Below, piece after piece: positions 38,863 through 51,120 of a stretch of DNA of 64,000 nucleotides (within the stretch, counting starts at the first letter, position 1; each line of letters starts with the position of its first letter). Made by a program: the position numbers and the translations under genes. The stretch comes from Dipylidium caninum (Eukaryota; Platyhelminthes; Cestoda; Cyclophyllidea; Dipylidiidae). Location: assembly GCA_017562135.1 (NCBI GenBank), contig QEYB01000180.1:62001-126000 (forward strand), given 5' to 3'. The notes below the pieces were generated by a model, which saw only the letters and a list, made by a program, of their open reading frames with translations, had not been told where the DNA came from and searched no databases.

Positions 38863-40919
38863 TTAGATGCATTTCGCATCTTCCCCCGTTGGGGGGATCT
38901 GCACAATTTGATTCTGGGAAGAGGCAGGTGGGGAAGCAGGAACCGACACCTGATCCCTCTCATGGCAAGCGGAATCAAAAGGTCGTTCGATTATGAGGGG
39001 CGTATTTTCCTCGGTTCCAATCGATGTTCGAAATAGAAGATGAGATCGGTGATAAATGATCATGCTACTAGTCACTGTAAGGCTTACTAGAGCACTAGCT
39101 GCCATGAGCGAAGCCGCCACGAGAATTGACATTCGAGGGACAATGAGGGTCGACATTATAGTGTGGGCTACTGAATCTGATACTGAAATGGAGGTGTTGA
39201 TATAACCAATCGGGAGATATGTGACATTCTTCAAGTGTTTCATTTCGGGAAACTTTGCGTTATTCTGCACGATCGCATTGATTTGAATGAGTTGGAGAGC
39301 CTTAAGAATTGTTCCAGTCTGCGGTTCGATGTAAAGCGAAATGCTCATGTCGTCACGTGGATGCATTCCTATCACATCTTCACGGTAACTTGGGTCAGCC
39401 TAAATTACAAGACGTCATAAAACGAAGTCAAAGGATTTCAAAGACAACATCTTAATGGTCGTCGCTGAAATTGTCTTAACGGGGAACACAAGGTGTCAAA
39501 AATTGTAAAATATAGTAATAAAGCAATTCAAGTAATGTCTGCAAATACACTGAGGAGGTTTTGCTCGGTTAAAGAGGAATATCATATCAGACAAAAAAAT
39601 TGGAGTGGCACCAAAATTTTCACATTTATAATGTAAAAAATAAAAACAAGAACTCATAGCTTAGACTTAAAGCACGTTTGATGGAGTGTAACTTGCAGCA
39701 GGACCAAACTCTGGGGACACCAAAATAACCTTCAGGAAAATCTAATGTTCGAGCTAAGTACATCGAATACTTTCGCCCTATTAATCAAGACCGAGAGAAC
39801 GGTGAAATAGTTACATCGTTAAATAAATGCACACACGCCTCATAAAAACTATTGTACCCCTGTTTACCGCAGGAATGAAATGTCGACTTACTCCATTAAA
39901 ATGCGGCAAGGAAATGGCTATGGGGGCATCTCTCATGCATTTCCGCAAATCTAAAATTCCTGACTTCGGACAGTTGGTATAATTCAAACAGAATCCTCGA
40001 TTGCCAGGATATTCATCCATCGAGAGAAAAGTTTCCTTTGATAACAAAAACTTAAGGCAAGGAACGGAATTTATGTACACAATCTCCGGGTCTTTGGTCG
40101 GGTAAAATTGTAGTGATCGGCAGATGTCCGCGGAAAAGACGTAGATTTCCGAGGTGGAACTTAGGAACGGGGGAAACAGAGAACCATCAGATCCGTTAAT
40201 ACAATTCGCAGATGAGGTTGTCCATACGGACATCCTACGAGCTCCATTGAAGGTAAGAATTTGTCCAACCTTTGATGTATCATACCTTCCGTCATCCACT
40301 TCGAAAGTTGGACCTCTGAATTATTTTTATTGGCATAAAGGCCAATCATTGTTTGAATAGTAAAAAATTTGTTGATAAATTTGAGGAGAGGATCCTCATA
40401 TCCCCATATCATCTCAAACACAGTCTTGTTCAGAAATAGTTGGGAATGGTAATAATATTTTACGAGTTCGTCCACTACTATGTCTATGGGAAAGTTCTCG
40501 CCAATCTTGTTGGCAATTGCGACATAACCAAGATTGAGAACAGTAAGGGTGTCAGACTCCAAACCGACAGATTTTTCTCTTATGAATTCGAACGAATTTC
40601 TATCGGAATATCTGACACTGCCGTTTTGTGGAAAGGTTTCCAATCTGCTCTTGCATGTACTCTGTTTGTATGTATATGGGCCAACTTGATGGACAATAGG
40701 TTTATGACCATTCATAAATTCTCTAATATTCATAACTGCAAAGAAGTAAAATTCTACAGTAATTCCGGATCGACAAGAACTCCAGGAATTGTAAAGCACG
40801 CTGTCCTCAGATAGCTTCATGGTTTTGTTTATTTCATCATTTATGATGAAGGGCAGAGCAATGTGGATTGCCACTCCCACGCATAATATTAACACCGACG
40901 TGCACATGCACGCGTTCAT
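38863..40919 (-). CDS. CD36 / LIMP-2 (SCARB) family scavenger receptor
   Basis: Two-span membrane glycoprotein with a large lumenal lipid- or protein-binding domain. Exon 1 runs 40919 to 39892 and exon 2 39399 to 38863. N-terminal span: TSVLILCVGVAIHIALPFII. Family motifs: YNSWSSCRSGITVEFYFFAV, VHQVGPYTYKQ, TLTVLNLGYVAIANK, MIWGYEDPLLKFI, CINGSDGSLFPPF, SADICRSLQF, KSGILDLRKCMRDAPIAISL and SLYIEPQTG. The C-terminal span lies around RMSILVAASLMAASALVSLT. The cytosolic tail of about 60 residues contains EENTPLI, an acidic dileucine-type lysosomal signal like the one in LIMP-2. The reading frame shifts between ANKNNS and VDDGRYDTSKV near 40300-40325 without a credible intron. This may be a base-call error in an A-rich run. 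Family certain; subtype inferred. Confidence 0.9.
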
Positions 40920-42015
40920 CTTTTCATAGATGGTATATTGTTTCTACTGCATAATACCGTTAGTTTCCGACGATTACCAACAAATCAATATAAACACATA
41001 AACCAATGTCGCGATGAATCCCACGATGCCTGTACCAGTCGGCTTTGCAGGAGGAACAACTATGCGCGTAAATGCAACCTCGAATGTTATCCAATCACAA
41101 TGCAACATTCGGCAGTATTGGTATTAAACGATGATGAGTTCCTTTCGAATTATAGTATTATGGCAGGCCACCTTTAGATCCAACAGAATGTATTTTAATG
41201 GACTTAAATTAATTGAACCTAAGTGAAAAGCGGGTGTCGCGGCGTACTTTACTCGTCAAATGTAAGAGTGTATTATTTTTACGCTAGGTTGCAAAAGCCA
41301 ATATGTAGCAGCGTCGCCCTCGTTATTTACTTTAACATCTTCCAGCAGATCCTACTTGGCGCTCCCACCGGATTCTTTAACATTTTCCTGTAATACCGAC
41401 TTCGCACGCAAACCCACCGCATTTATTTATTACTAGACGGTATTATCTGACTGCCATGATCACCGTCGTTCGAAACGATTTGATCAAACGGCCAAACGAA
41501 CGGAATCGGAAAAGAGAGCCCTTCTTAACAGTCTATACTTTGAGTTGGTTCGTGGAACAATGACCACAAGGAACTTATTCTCATATCATCGTCTAAGTGA
41601 TATCATTTCCCTCTTTAAATCACTGACGCATTCCCAACTACTGTTGTGTTTCTCATGTCCACTGAACTCAATAGGACCTGTTTCTGTTCATACCATTCGC
41701 ACTGAAGCGACTTCTTGGCGGTAATTTTACCCGTGACCCACATGAATTTGCCCTTTGAGGCGTTTTGTTAAAATGGGCCTCGAGATGTGTAATTCTTATA
41801 GACTGGCTTCGATGTCCGCAAGCATTGCGATTCTTTAATGCATATATAATACCAAACTCACTGAAACACCAGTACCTTGTTTTGAGTATTTCGGTGTTTT
41901 ATTCCTACGTTTATGTGGAAACATTATATTATCTGGCAAGTTTTCATGTCAATGCCGTTTCAAAAATGCCCTTCGTGGCAATTACAAGGGCATTCGACAT
42001 AAGGCAGTTTTCTAA
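40920..42015. other. Intergenic interval upstream of the CD36-family gene
   Basis: Holds the presumed CD36-family promoter and the 3' flank of the coiled-coil gene. Open frames at 40938-41177 and 41765-42058 have no recognisable content. Nothing else seen. Confidence 0.45.
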
Positions 42016-44190
42016 CTACTTTCTTAGAGCGTGTAGTTGCTTCTTTTCGGTCGGCTGAATAAAATCCTCATGGACACTGTGGTCTTCTAAATCCCTCGCT
42101 TTCATCGCATTTTCTCCTCGTCTCCTGGTGAAGGATGTCCTTTCTTGAGAATCCGCCTTGGGGATAGTGAAGTTTTCGCCGCTCGTATCATCCGCCGTCA
42201 GAATGGATGGTTGTTGAGCAACTTTGGGTAACCTCTCCACTTCTGGCTTATAGACAACCTTTCTCAATTCCTTCAACTCCTCTGCCTGAGTGGTAACCTT
42301 TAAATAAAGGAAGTAGATTTAATGACATAGTACTTTTTGTGCATTGTTAAATAGCGGCTCACGAGTTTTGTGAATTTGCAAATGGAGTGGCATAAGTCCT
42401 TTTCATCGTAATTTGACTCTGAACTTGTTTCATCATAAAGCGACTATAAGCAATTACTTGCAATAAATGAGGCTCTTAATGATATCGCCTACTTATTTCA
42501 ACAGGATCACGAATATGGCATTGAGAAAGGAGTAGTTGACCTTGATCTCTTAATGTTACTTAATTATTAAATGCAATGTTTTTTTGCCCCCTATGTAGCA
42601 GACATGACACCAATATTTGGAGTTTTTCAATATAAAATTGGCTGTTTTGAAACCCATATTTGGTGCTAAAACCAACCTTATTATGCGTTTGGTTAGCCAT
42701 TGAGCCTGTTTCTTCCTCGTATTTCAGGGAACCATTTCTTTTTTCCTTAAATTTTTGCCCTAGAACCTTTCGTCGTCTGATCTGATTTGCCAACTGTTCA
42801 ATATAAGCCGTTGATATCAAAAGTTTTTTTATAAATTGAAATTTTATTACTAATTCGCATGAGAAAATGATAATTGGTAACTCCAATATTGTACACTAGA
42901 GCGAAGGCATGATATGTTTTGCAGGCCTTTTAAATCATCTTCTAACCGCAATCTAACCCTTCATCATCATTATTTACTTTGCGTTAAGTTCTACCTGTCG
43001 CATGCTGTAAGATAATGTTCCTCTAAGATGATTTTGTGCGATGATAGAAATACTTCAATTTGTAATCTATTATAAGTGCAGCCTGGTTTTTCGTAGTGTC
43101 TTCTTGCAACACCTTGCTCTGCGCTGACGCATCAAAGCTAACCCCTACCCTTCGGTTCGCACTGCTTACTAACTTCTAAATTTGCCTTTTAGATGGTTCG
43201 GCATTTTACCATTTGGGCGAGAACACTAAACACCGTACTTTAGGCATGATGAAAGGACTACCGCTAAAATGCCATGCTCCAACGTTGCTTTATTCAATTG
43301 CTCAAAAATTGGTCCAGCTTGCAGATGTGACATTAAGTACTTCAGCAAGCACGACTTGCCGATATGTAAGTAGCTAGCCATATGATGAAAATAATTCCAC
43401 CGAGTAAGAATACGACAAATTAGTTCTTACTGAAAGGAAAGACGCATACGATAGAGATTAAATGTGCGAACAGGCAGGTTACAAACTTACCGCTTGCTTG
43501 CATGCCCCCAATTCTGCGTATACTTTGACCAATTTGTTTTCCCATGTATTAATTTTTGCGTTTAATTCCCCAATAACCCTGTCCTTTTCAAGGTTTTGCA
43601 TTGAAATAAACTCCTTTTCAGCTTTCAGCTTCAAAATGTCTCGTGTAAAAATATCCATTTGCTCCTTTCTTAGAGCTCCAGATTAAAATATTTAAGATAA
43701 ATGACGCTGTTACCAATCTCTCGACCCATTTTATCCTGTATTTCACTGAATTTTCGCACCAAATCAGTGATAGTATCATTTCTAGTGCCATCTGACATTC
43801 TGGTAATTGAAATCTTATCCCGTTGTTCCTGTAGTCAAAAAAAAAGAATTCTATACTGATCGGTATATAGTAAAAATAACTGCATAAATAATAATCAGTA
43901 AAACAGAAGATTATCTTAACTGTTGTCAATTCTTGACGTAAATATTTGTTCTCCACTTTAAACAGATATATTTGCTTGTACAAGCTTTTGATATATTCTA
44001 TCTCCAATGATTCGGAAGCTTCATGGGTCTCAAATTTCCACCTTAAGAAGGGACCTGTAAAATAATGCAGTTTACAGACTGTTTCAGCGAATTCGTGGAG
44101 TCATTAGAGCTGGATTCAGATTTTTCTTGTATTTGAAAAATAGAGATAGATTCCTCTAAGGACGATTTTGACCCCTTTTCACGTAATTCG
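42016..44190 (-). CDS. Unnamed coiled-coil protein, several exons, boundaries uncertain
   Basis: Charged, heptad-like exons in one orientation suggest a single gene. About 44070-44190 (after an acceptor) reads DELREKGSKSSLEESISIFQ. About 43925-44040 reads SLEIEYIKSLYKQIYLFKVE then NKYLRQELTT. About 43720-43830 reads RNDTITDLVRKFSEIQDKMG. About 43490-43670 reads MDIFTRDILKLKAEKEFISM then VIGELNAKINTWENKLVKVY. About 42650-42810 reads AYIEQLANQIRRRKVLGQKF. The last exon, about 42016-42290, reads ELKELRKVVYKPEVERLPKV and ends in a stop at 42016. I do not recognise the family; a ciliary or cytoskeletal scaffold would fit. The 5' end was not found. Confidence 0.55.
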
Positions 44191-44199
44191 TCCTGAAAA

Positions 44200-45619
44200 T
44201 ATGGATGATTTTGTTAGAAAAACAACTAACCAAAAGCGCTTTAATGGATAAAATAAAACACTGTTTGTAAAATTTTTGACTCCTAAACACTTTTATAGTC
44301 TTTAGGATCGCATCCAGTAAAATTTTATTAACCTAAACACAAAATAAAAGCCACAACGTTTCAAATAGAGGGGGAACGCAGTCTATAGATGCTCTTTGAA
44401 CCACGGTATTATAGGCGTGAATTGTGGAAGAAAGGATACTGTATGACATGTAAAGTGGCGAAAGCCATAAAATCGCTAAAAAAGATTGATGGTTCTATGA
44501 TCAGTTAAGCCTTGTCACTAAAATGGACAGGGGGGTACAGCAGGGAGTGGTTGAAGTGGGTTCATGCTGCACGCATACTACACCAGACTTTGAGCCTTCA
44601 TAGGAAGGCGGTTTCCACTGATACTATTACTACGCTACATAATAATAGCTTTACTACAGTAGCAAGGTAAAGTGCAACGAGGTCGCCCGGGACCGTGAAG
44701 GTCGCCCGTCGTTTACGAATCTGTAAAGCGCGGTGATTACGCAATCGCGTTAAAGGTCAATAATCAGTTTCATTGGCCTTCTTATAAAACTTTTTTAATA
44801 ACAAATATATTTTACACCACTTTGAGTTTTTGCATTAAAATAAATAAACTACTTTGAAGTTTTATTGATTTTAGGCTTTGTGCATTTAACAAGGTCTAAA
44901 AAATCGCGCACTAATAGTCGTACAAATATTTTCGCAGCCATTGTTGTAAATTTGCCATATCTCCCTTTTCAATTTTGTGTCAGCAACTTGTTGACCCGCT
45001 TTAGGTGATTTCCTTACAACAGGCCGTGGTTACCCTTTACAACCCATAGCCCGACTGTTTCTCTGGCAATCCTCGTGACTTTGGTTTTTTTTCGTCGTAC
45101 CAGATCGGTATCCGCGCAGTTGACCTTCATAAGGGTTTTGGCCTCACATGTATATGCTCTTGGCCTGCATCCCCATTTCCACTTTTACACAATGAAAATC
45201 CCTAAAGCTATTCTACTCTAGCCCGCTGTACCGGTTTGTATCGTTGTATACTTTTTCTTTATGTAAATATACTGGCCTTTCATCGAAGGTGTCAAAGTTT
45301 ATGCACTTTATGCAATAAGCCTCATATTTATGGTGTTTAATTGAGAAGCTGTGTGAGATTCATGGATATTGCATTATGTTTTGAACCGTAAGCATCGATT
45401 AACCTCTTAGGTGGGTGCGTTTCGGCGGCAATTTGTGTCGTACATGACTATTTATTATCTGCAAAGTAATTTAAATGCCCTATAATATCATGTCCCACTT
45501 ACATAGGTTTTTGCATACCTCCTTTTCATTGATTTACTTGACGTACTTTTAGGTTGAATATTGTGAGGTATTCTACAGGTAATGTATTTTATGTTTTTAA
45601 CACTTTAGACCTTGGCAAT
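44200..45619. other. Divergent interval between the coiled-coil gene and NTAQ1
   Basis: Likely contains the 5' end of the minus-strand coiled-coil gene and the NTAQ1 promoter. AT-rich, except for a short GC-richer patch near 44670-44760 with no tRNA-like fold that I could confirm. No other feature. Confidence 0.4.
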
Positions 45620-46536
45620 ATGGAGCTTTTGCGCGATGAATGCATCTACACCTCTCATTACTGGTTACTTTTTTTTTACTCATTTGTGTTCAGTGAAGAA
45701 AACGTATACAAACTTATTGAGACCATAAAGCGGCGAGACTCTTCTGCCGAAATCTATGCCGTCTTTATCTCCAATCCTTCCAAGTATACTGTATTTTTCG
45801 AAAATCCACCCTTGTGTAGACAAGTACCATTGTTTTTTCAAAGAATCGGGCTTCATTCAGAGGGCCTTGTCCTGTGGGTATGACTTCGTCTGTTCCATTT
45901 TTTATCAAAAGGACTACCACGTTATTGCCGTTGGGCGGACAAAGTCCAATAGCGTTTTCCAGGTCTACGATCTGGACACAACTCTAAACTTTCCTTGCGA
46001 CGTGACACAGTATTGGTCCAAAGCGATCAGACCAAATACTACTTTCAACCGAGTGTATAAAAGGTTAGCCTTCCATGAGATCCTTCATTTGAATTAGAAA
46101 TTTAAAATCTCATATTATATTCGTCAACAGAATTAGTAGCAATTTCGCTCCTTGGGTTTCTGAAATATTTTGGGCTTGGCTTTATTTGTATGATGATTTC
46201 TACAATTTCGTTTATATTCCTACCTTTATAGAATAAGTAACTGGATGAAGCCATTTTAGGTATTTTCGTATCGTCGATGGAAATATGTATCTTCGTCACT
46301 TTGCCTCTGATCGGAGTCACATGTACAAGGCGGGTGGTTGGTTGGCTCCACCTCCGGCCTACGAAGCTATCTCAACACCCAAGTCAACCAACAATCTTCC
46401 CCACTACATTGATTTCCCCCAACATATAGGGTGCTCCGATTCCTGTGCTAACGAGAAGATGGATTTATTGCCTTTTGGTCTAGTATTTACGGAAAACGCT
46501 TTTTGCTCATTTTTCAGCATAACTTCTGGATTTTGA
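45620..46536 (+). CDS. NTAQ1: Protein N-terminal glutamine amidohydrolase (NTAQ1, WDYHV family)
   Basis: The enzyme deamidates N-terminal glutamine to glutamate, the first step of one Arg/N-degron branch. Exons: 45620-45663, 45694-45783, 45820-45877, 45912-46063 and 46260-46536. The joined start is MELLRDECIYTSHYCEENVY. The cysteine of YCEEN is the family's catalytic residue, and its codon is split (TG|T) by a 30-nt intron. Then AEIYAVFISNPSKQVPLFFQ, LVLWDYHVIAVG (namesake motif and catalytic His), VYDLDTTLNFPC (catalytic Asp), YLRHFASDRSHMYKAGGW and APPPAYEAI. Introns 1-3 are 30, 36 and 34 nt; intron 4 is 196 nt. The C-terminus after NNLPHYIDFPQHI departs from the vertebrate sequence and may include another short intron near 46480-46520. 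Confidence 0.94.
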
Positions 46537-49500
46537 GAAACGCTAACACGATTTTAATTTGACAACTTTATCACTGTTTAATGTCTTTTTACGTAGCGAA
46601 AAGGCACGGTGTTGAGGATGATACGCCATGCACTGACGTTCAAGACAGCATTTTTTATCAAATGGTGGTTGTAGGAAATTATCCAAAATGCCTTGTATTC
46701 GTTTTACAGCCATAATTATCAGTGTGAATATAACAATGCCAAAGGATTTTGGCTGTGCATCCTATTCTGTGTCAATGCGCCCGGAGTCACCACATCAATG
46801 CTTTCTGATGTGGTTATTCCCGCTCGAATCCTGTGTTGTTCCCGTTCACGTAGGTGGTAGTGTTGTCCTGGCAACTATTCGTACGAAGAGGATGCATTTA
46901 GGCGAGCTCTTTTGCCCCTCGCTATTGTTGAATCTCGCTACGGAATGAGCCAATCAGTTTTGCCGAAATGGTTACTAGGCTACACTTGCCGGTGATGCGA
47001 CTCATGCTCGGGGATGTTGGTGTTTGATGTTGATGCTCTATTAGGAGCCTGCTTCTTCGTTATCGTGAAAGTCAGTTCCAAGTTCTAGAACTTATCGGTC
47101 GCGCAAGCAAATGCTATTTTCATTTTTGTAATCGGGACGAGTTGTGGTTCTATTGAGGATCTCGGGGAAATGTGGGTCACTACTCCTACCCGCTGTCGTT
47201 TCTTATTGCGCTAGAATATGGTATGTGTCGATGTACGATCGGATTTCTGACAGTCGAAAGCCGTATCAATCGTAAAGTAGTCTTGGTGGGTTTTGAGCTG
47301 GTAGTATTTTTGAAAAGTCTACTACCTGCGACATTGAAACAAAGGGTGCTTTCATGCTTGGGGTGTCTCAGAATCTGGGAGATTGAGCAATTACCTTTTT
47401 TCGTACAACCAGAAAGAAGCTCATGGTATACAATTAGTAACAGAATCACAATCTCCTATCCTAGGCCGAAAACATGCTATTCTGTGTGGATCCTCTTAGC
47501 CACTTAACTTTCCCCTTATCCGTAATTCCTAGGCTTGAGGGTCCGTCCTGGGCAGGCGTGCTTTAGTGAACAAACCCTATCATTCAGTGTCAATTTTGGG
47601 TGAGAGCTTACAACGCTTTAATCGAGGAGTCAGTGCACCTGCAAAGATTTTTGTGGGCCGGTCACGGCGATCGCCTTTTTAACGACCGGTGAATCTGATC
47701 TGTTAAAGCAGTAATTATTCCCCGAACCTACGGTCAGCCCACCACGCCCACACCACTCCATAAGCCAGGGCAGTGTTGAGACGGACACTAAAAACAAGTC
47801 GCCACCCTCCCCTCCTCCCCACTTCACCCGCCGCGCCCTCCCCGAAGGTCCAAATGGACATCGGCCCCAGGTCTCAGGTGGGATTTCAAGGGGTGGCGAG
47901 GCGATAGCCCAACTATCTCTTTTTATGTCTAGCCATAACAAAAAAATTTTGTCCATCCAACTGATATTTGTTTCTCTCCCATATTTTGAAATAGTGTAAT
48001 CTGTCATCTGTTAGTGTGGGGACTATCGTCAAGGCGGTTAAAGCATCCTCGGCAAAGTGTCTTCTGTGTTTGCCAACTTCGGTTAATTGTATCATCAGCC
48101 TTTGCAAAACTTTTGCACTGAGTTGCCTGTTCTAAAGCCGTCGTCCGACTTACCTTTTCCATTCCTCCACAAATCCATGAGCATTTAAACTAGTCTCTGC
48201 CAGTTACACCAGGGACCACAGGCCATCACTCAAGCCAGTCGGTGCGACTGGCATCACTGATCAAGTGTGTCAACTAGTTCTGCCAACGTCTACCAGTGCG
48301 AAGTGCGTGCGCTTGAGCGCTTTCGAAAGGCTATACCAGCTCCGCATAAGTCTCCTCTATTTACGCCACGTGAAATGCATGCGAGACTTTGCGTTTGCAT
48401 GTCTAGGTTACAAATGAGAACCCTACCTAAGTTCTTTGTTGGGCACCTCCAGTGGAATATGCACACGGCAATCAGTTCGTATTTATATCCAAAGTGTGTA
48501 CATTCGAGCTACGAATTAAGTAAATCTCGTGCTATCGTGTATGGTGCGGCGCCATGCCAGTGGGCGGCGCGTGAGCACTCGGATTAGCCGAGGGGAGAGG
48601 ACGGCGGGTGGGGGCAAGGACAACGGAACGACGTCGCGGCGCAGGCAGTGGGAGGGTTGGGAGAGTGGCGCAGTGCAGCTGCGGGAGAGGTGGGTGATCT
48701 CCGACGGACAGCTGCCTCACGCTCGAATGGGTGCGCGCAGATGATCTGTGGGTACTTTGCCATTCGTCTATTCCTTTTACAGTCCAAAGAGGCGCACTGG
48801 TAGAAAGTATGTTTGCTTCACGTCTTTAGTAGCACACAAGCCTATTCTCTTGCATCCCCTGGCAAGCGTCAGCAGTTTGCCGTGTACTCATTAAGGCGAC
48901 TGCTGAACTGAGGAAGAATATATTTTTACAATTTGCTACATAGATTGAATGGTCGTCCGACAAAATTGCTTATGGGAATTGTGGGGAAGTCTTTTGTTCT
49001 CCATTGGATTCTCTCAAATCACAAAAAATGACATCTATTTACTCGAGATTATCAATTACATGACAATAAAACTGGGACCTAGAGTCAACAGATTACAAAA
49101 ATTTAACGGGTCTGGGCTCTGCAGTCATTAAGCCCACCAATATACCAACATGGTTAAAGTTGTGATCTCCGTAATTCATGCAGCAAATATCCACATTTCC
49201 AAACATGCCTCCGTCAAAGTCAGATAATAAAATACGATTCTCTATCGTTTATCCTGACTGCGTATTTACTATTGCCTCCTTCGATATGATCTTGAGCGAC
49301 ATCCATTATCGTCCCCTCCCGTGTGTTTATTTGCGAGTTAAATATGTTGAGGAATAGCTCTGCATTATAGTAGGTGAAATGAACTGGTCTGAGAGCGGCT
49401 TTCACCCCCAAGGTTGCCAAATCCCGGAGGCGAATGACTGCCAGCCTGGTGAGGAACCTTGCGCAAATGGCGCACGAAGTGACCAATCGAAGGGCCACAC

Positions 49501-51120
49501 GCCCCGAACCAGCCAATCCGCACTTCGCGTGCGTTCGGACAGCCACGACACAAGCCATTTGGACCAATAAGTGAAGAACCGGGATTTCTTGCCCCCTTTT
49601 GTTATCCATTGTTATTTATGCTGCAATCGAAGACTTCTTGAATGACATGACTGTTGACTTTGAAATGGATCTTGAAGAGGATTCTAAAACGATGGGTGAG
49701 TTAACAGTCTAGTTGGACCATACGCCATCTAATTTTCATGTCAGTTCATATAAACCTAAGTCGTGAAACTGCCTACGAAAGCACCATAGCACACATATTC
49801 ATGAGTCCGACTCAATTTTCCACCATGCATTACCCTATTACCCTTTATTGGTTATTTATAAGGAAATTAGTTTTAGGCCCCTTTGCCCTAGCTACTTCGT
49901 GATACGCTGCCAGAGGCGGCCAACCCTTTTTGACGGCCACTTATGCATGCCCTCTCAGCTGTCCCATATTACTGTGTTCCAGACAAACCACCAAGTTAGA
50001 TAAAAGCGATTCTTATTGAACCTATGGTCACTTGCAAACCATTTCGTTTCTCCACCCTCACTTTTTTCATTCTTCATTTAATAAGTATGCCCTCCTTCCA
50101 CAGACCTGTCCTCTTATATGCGCCATTAGTGGAGCAGTGAAACGAGTTCATCCACTGAGTCGTACATAGTTATCTCACTAAATGCTGCGACAGGCCATTT
50201 ATTTTGGCGTCAAACATATCACACTCCTGGGGCCAATGGAAGAGTCGGTGTCCCTGAGTTATCACCTGTCAGACCTTTTTTGCCTTTTTAATTAATCTGC
50301 ATATGGTGGGAGGGGGGGGCGGGGGGAGCGTAAAGAAGAGAGCTAAAGAAATCGTCAACTAAATCATTTGCCTGCAATTTGAATGTCACTTAAATCACGG
50401 ATAAATAAGTGCCATTTGCGACACTCTGCATCCTCCTTCCCTCTACGATGTGATGTTCTCCTTGCTTGGCTAAGACCGCTACACTCGTGGCGTAGGGTTA
50501 CTGAGGGTTACCGACACTCCTTGGATAATAAAAATGGGTGGCGTTCGAGGACTAATTAGGTCTCCGACGCGCTGCTGCTTGCCGTGGGTCGAATGGAGGA
50601 GGCGGGTGCGATTGGCAGGGAAGGCGACGGGGATGGCCGGAGCCCGCGAGGGGGAAGGGCACAAGCTGCCGCCCGGCGCCTTCCATTAATCTAATTAAAA
50701 CTATCAGGTGGGATTAATCAGACTGGGGGGTGGGGTGGGGTGGGGGGAGAAGGTGGTCCAACAGCCTCGGCGTAAACCCAAGTGTAATTTTGTCTTCATG
50801 CGTACGTCGGAGGAGATACCTCAAGCATTCCGCCTACCTGCTAAACTCTATCCTGAGGATTACTGCGGCTTCGTAAAACCGCCTATTTGACTTGTTCTTG
50901 CCATTTCGAAAAGAAACTTCTGACAGTCGACGTCTTAAGCGAGACCCACCAACCAGATGAAACCGCATACATCTTTTTATGCCTGCCTGTGTATACTGCG
51001 ATCGGCCTTCCCTCACTCCCACGGCCCGGCAATCCAAACACCTCTTTGCAGTGGTTATGGTCTACCTGTTTTTGTTATTGCAATTGACTTTGTGTTTTCT
51101 CGCTTCATTCCTCCATAAAG
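46537..51120. other. Large interval upstream of the Islet LIM1 exon
   Basis: No gene recognised. Open frames at 46688-46948, 47172-47507, 47630-48007, 48267-48587 and 49220-49609 look non-coding or match nothing. Base composition rises in GC from about 47.7 kb, with purine- and C-rich runs near 47790-47850 and 50310-50335 and a G-rich run at 50728-50750. The missing first exon and promoter of the Islet gene should lie here or further left. A compact GC-rich patch at 50560-50690 is a possible place, but has no defensible start codon. Confidence 0.4.

Noticed and set aside
49220..49609. A 129-codon minus-strand frame, also open on other strands, considered as a transposon relic
   Set aside because: I could not find reverse transcriptase, transposase or zinc-knuckle motifs, nor repeat copies elsewhere in the window.
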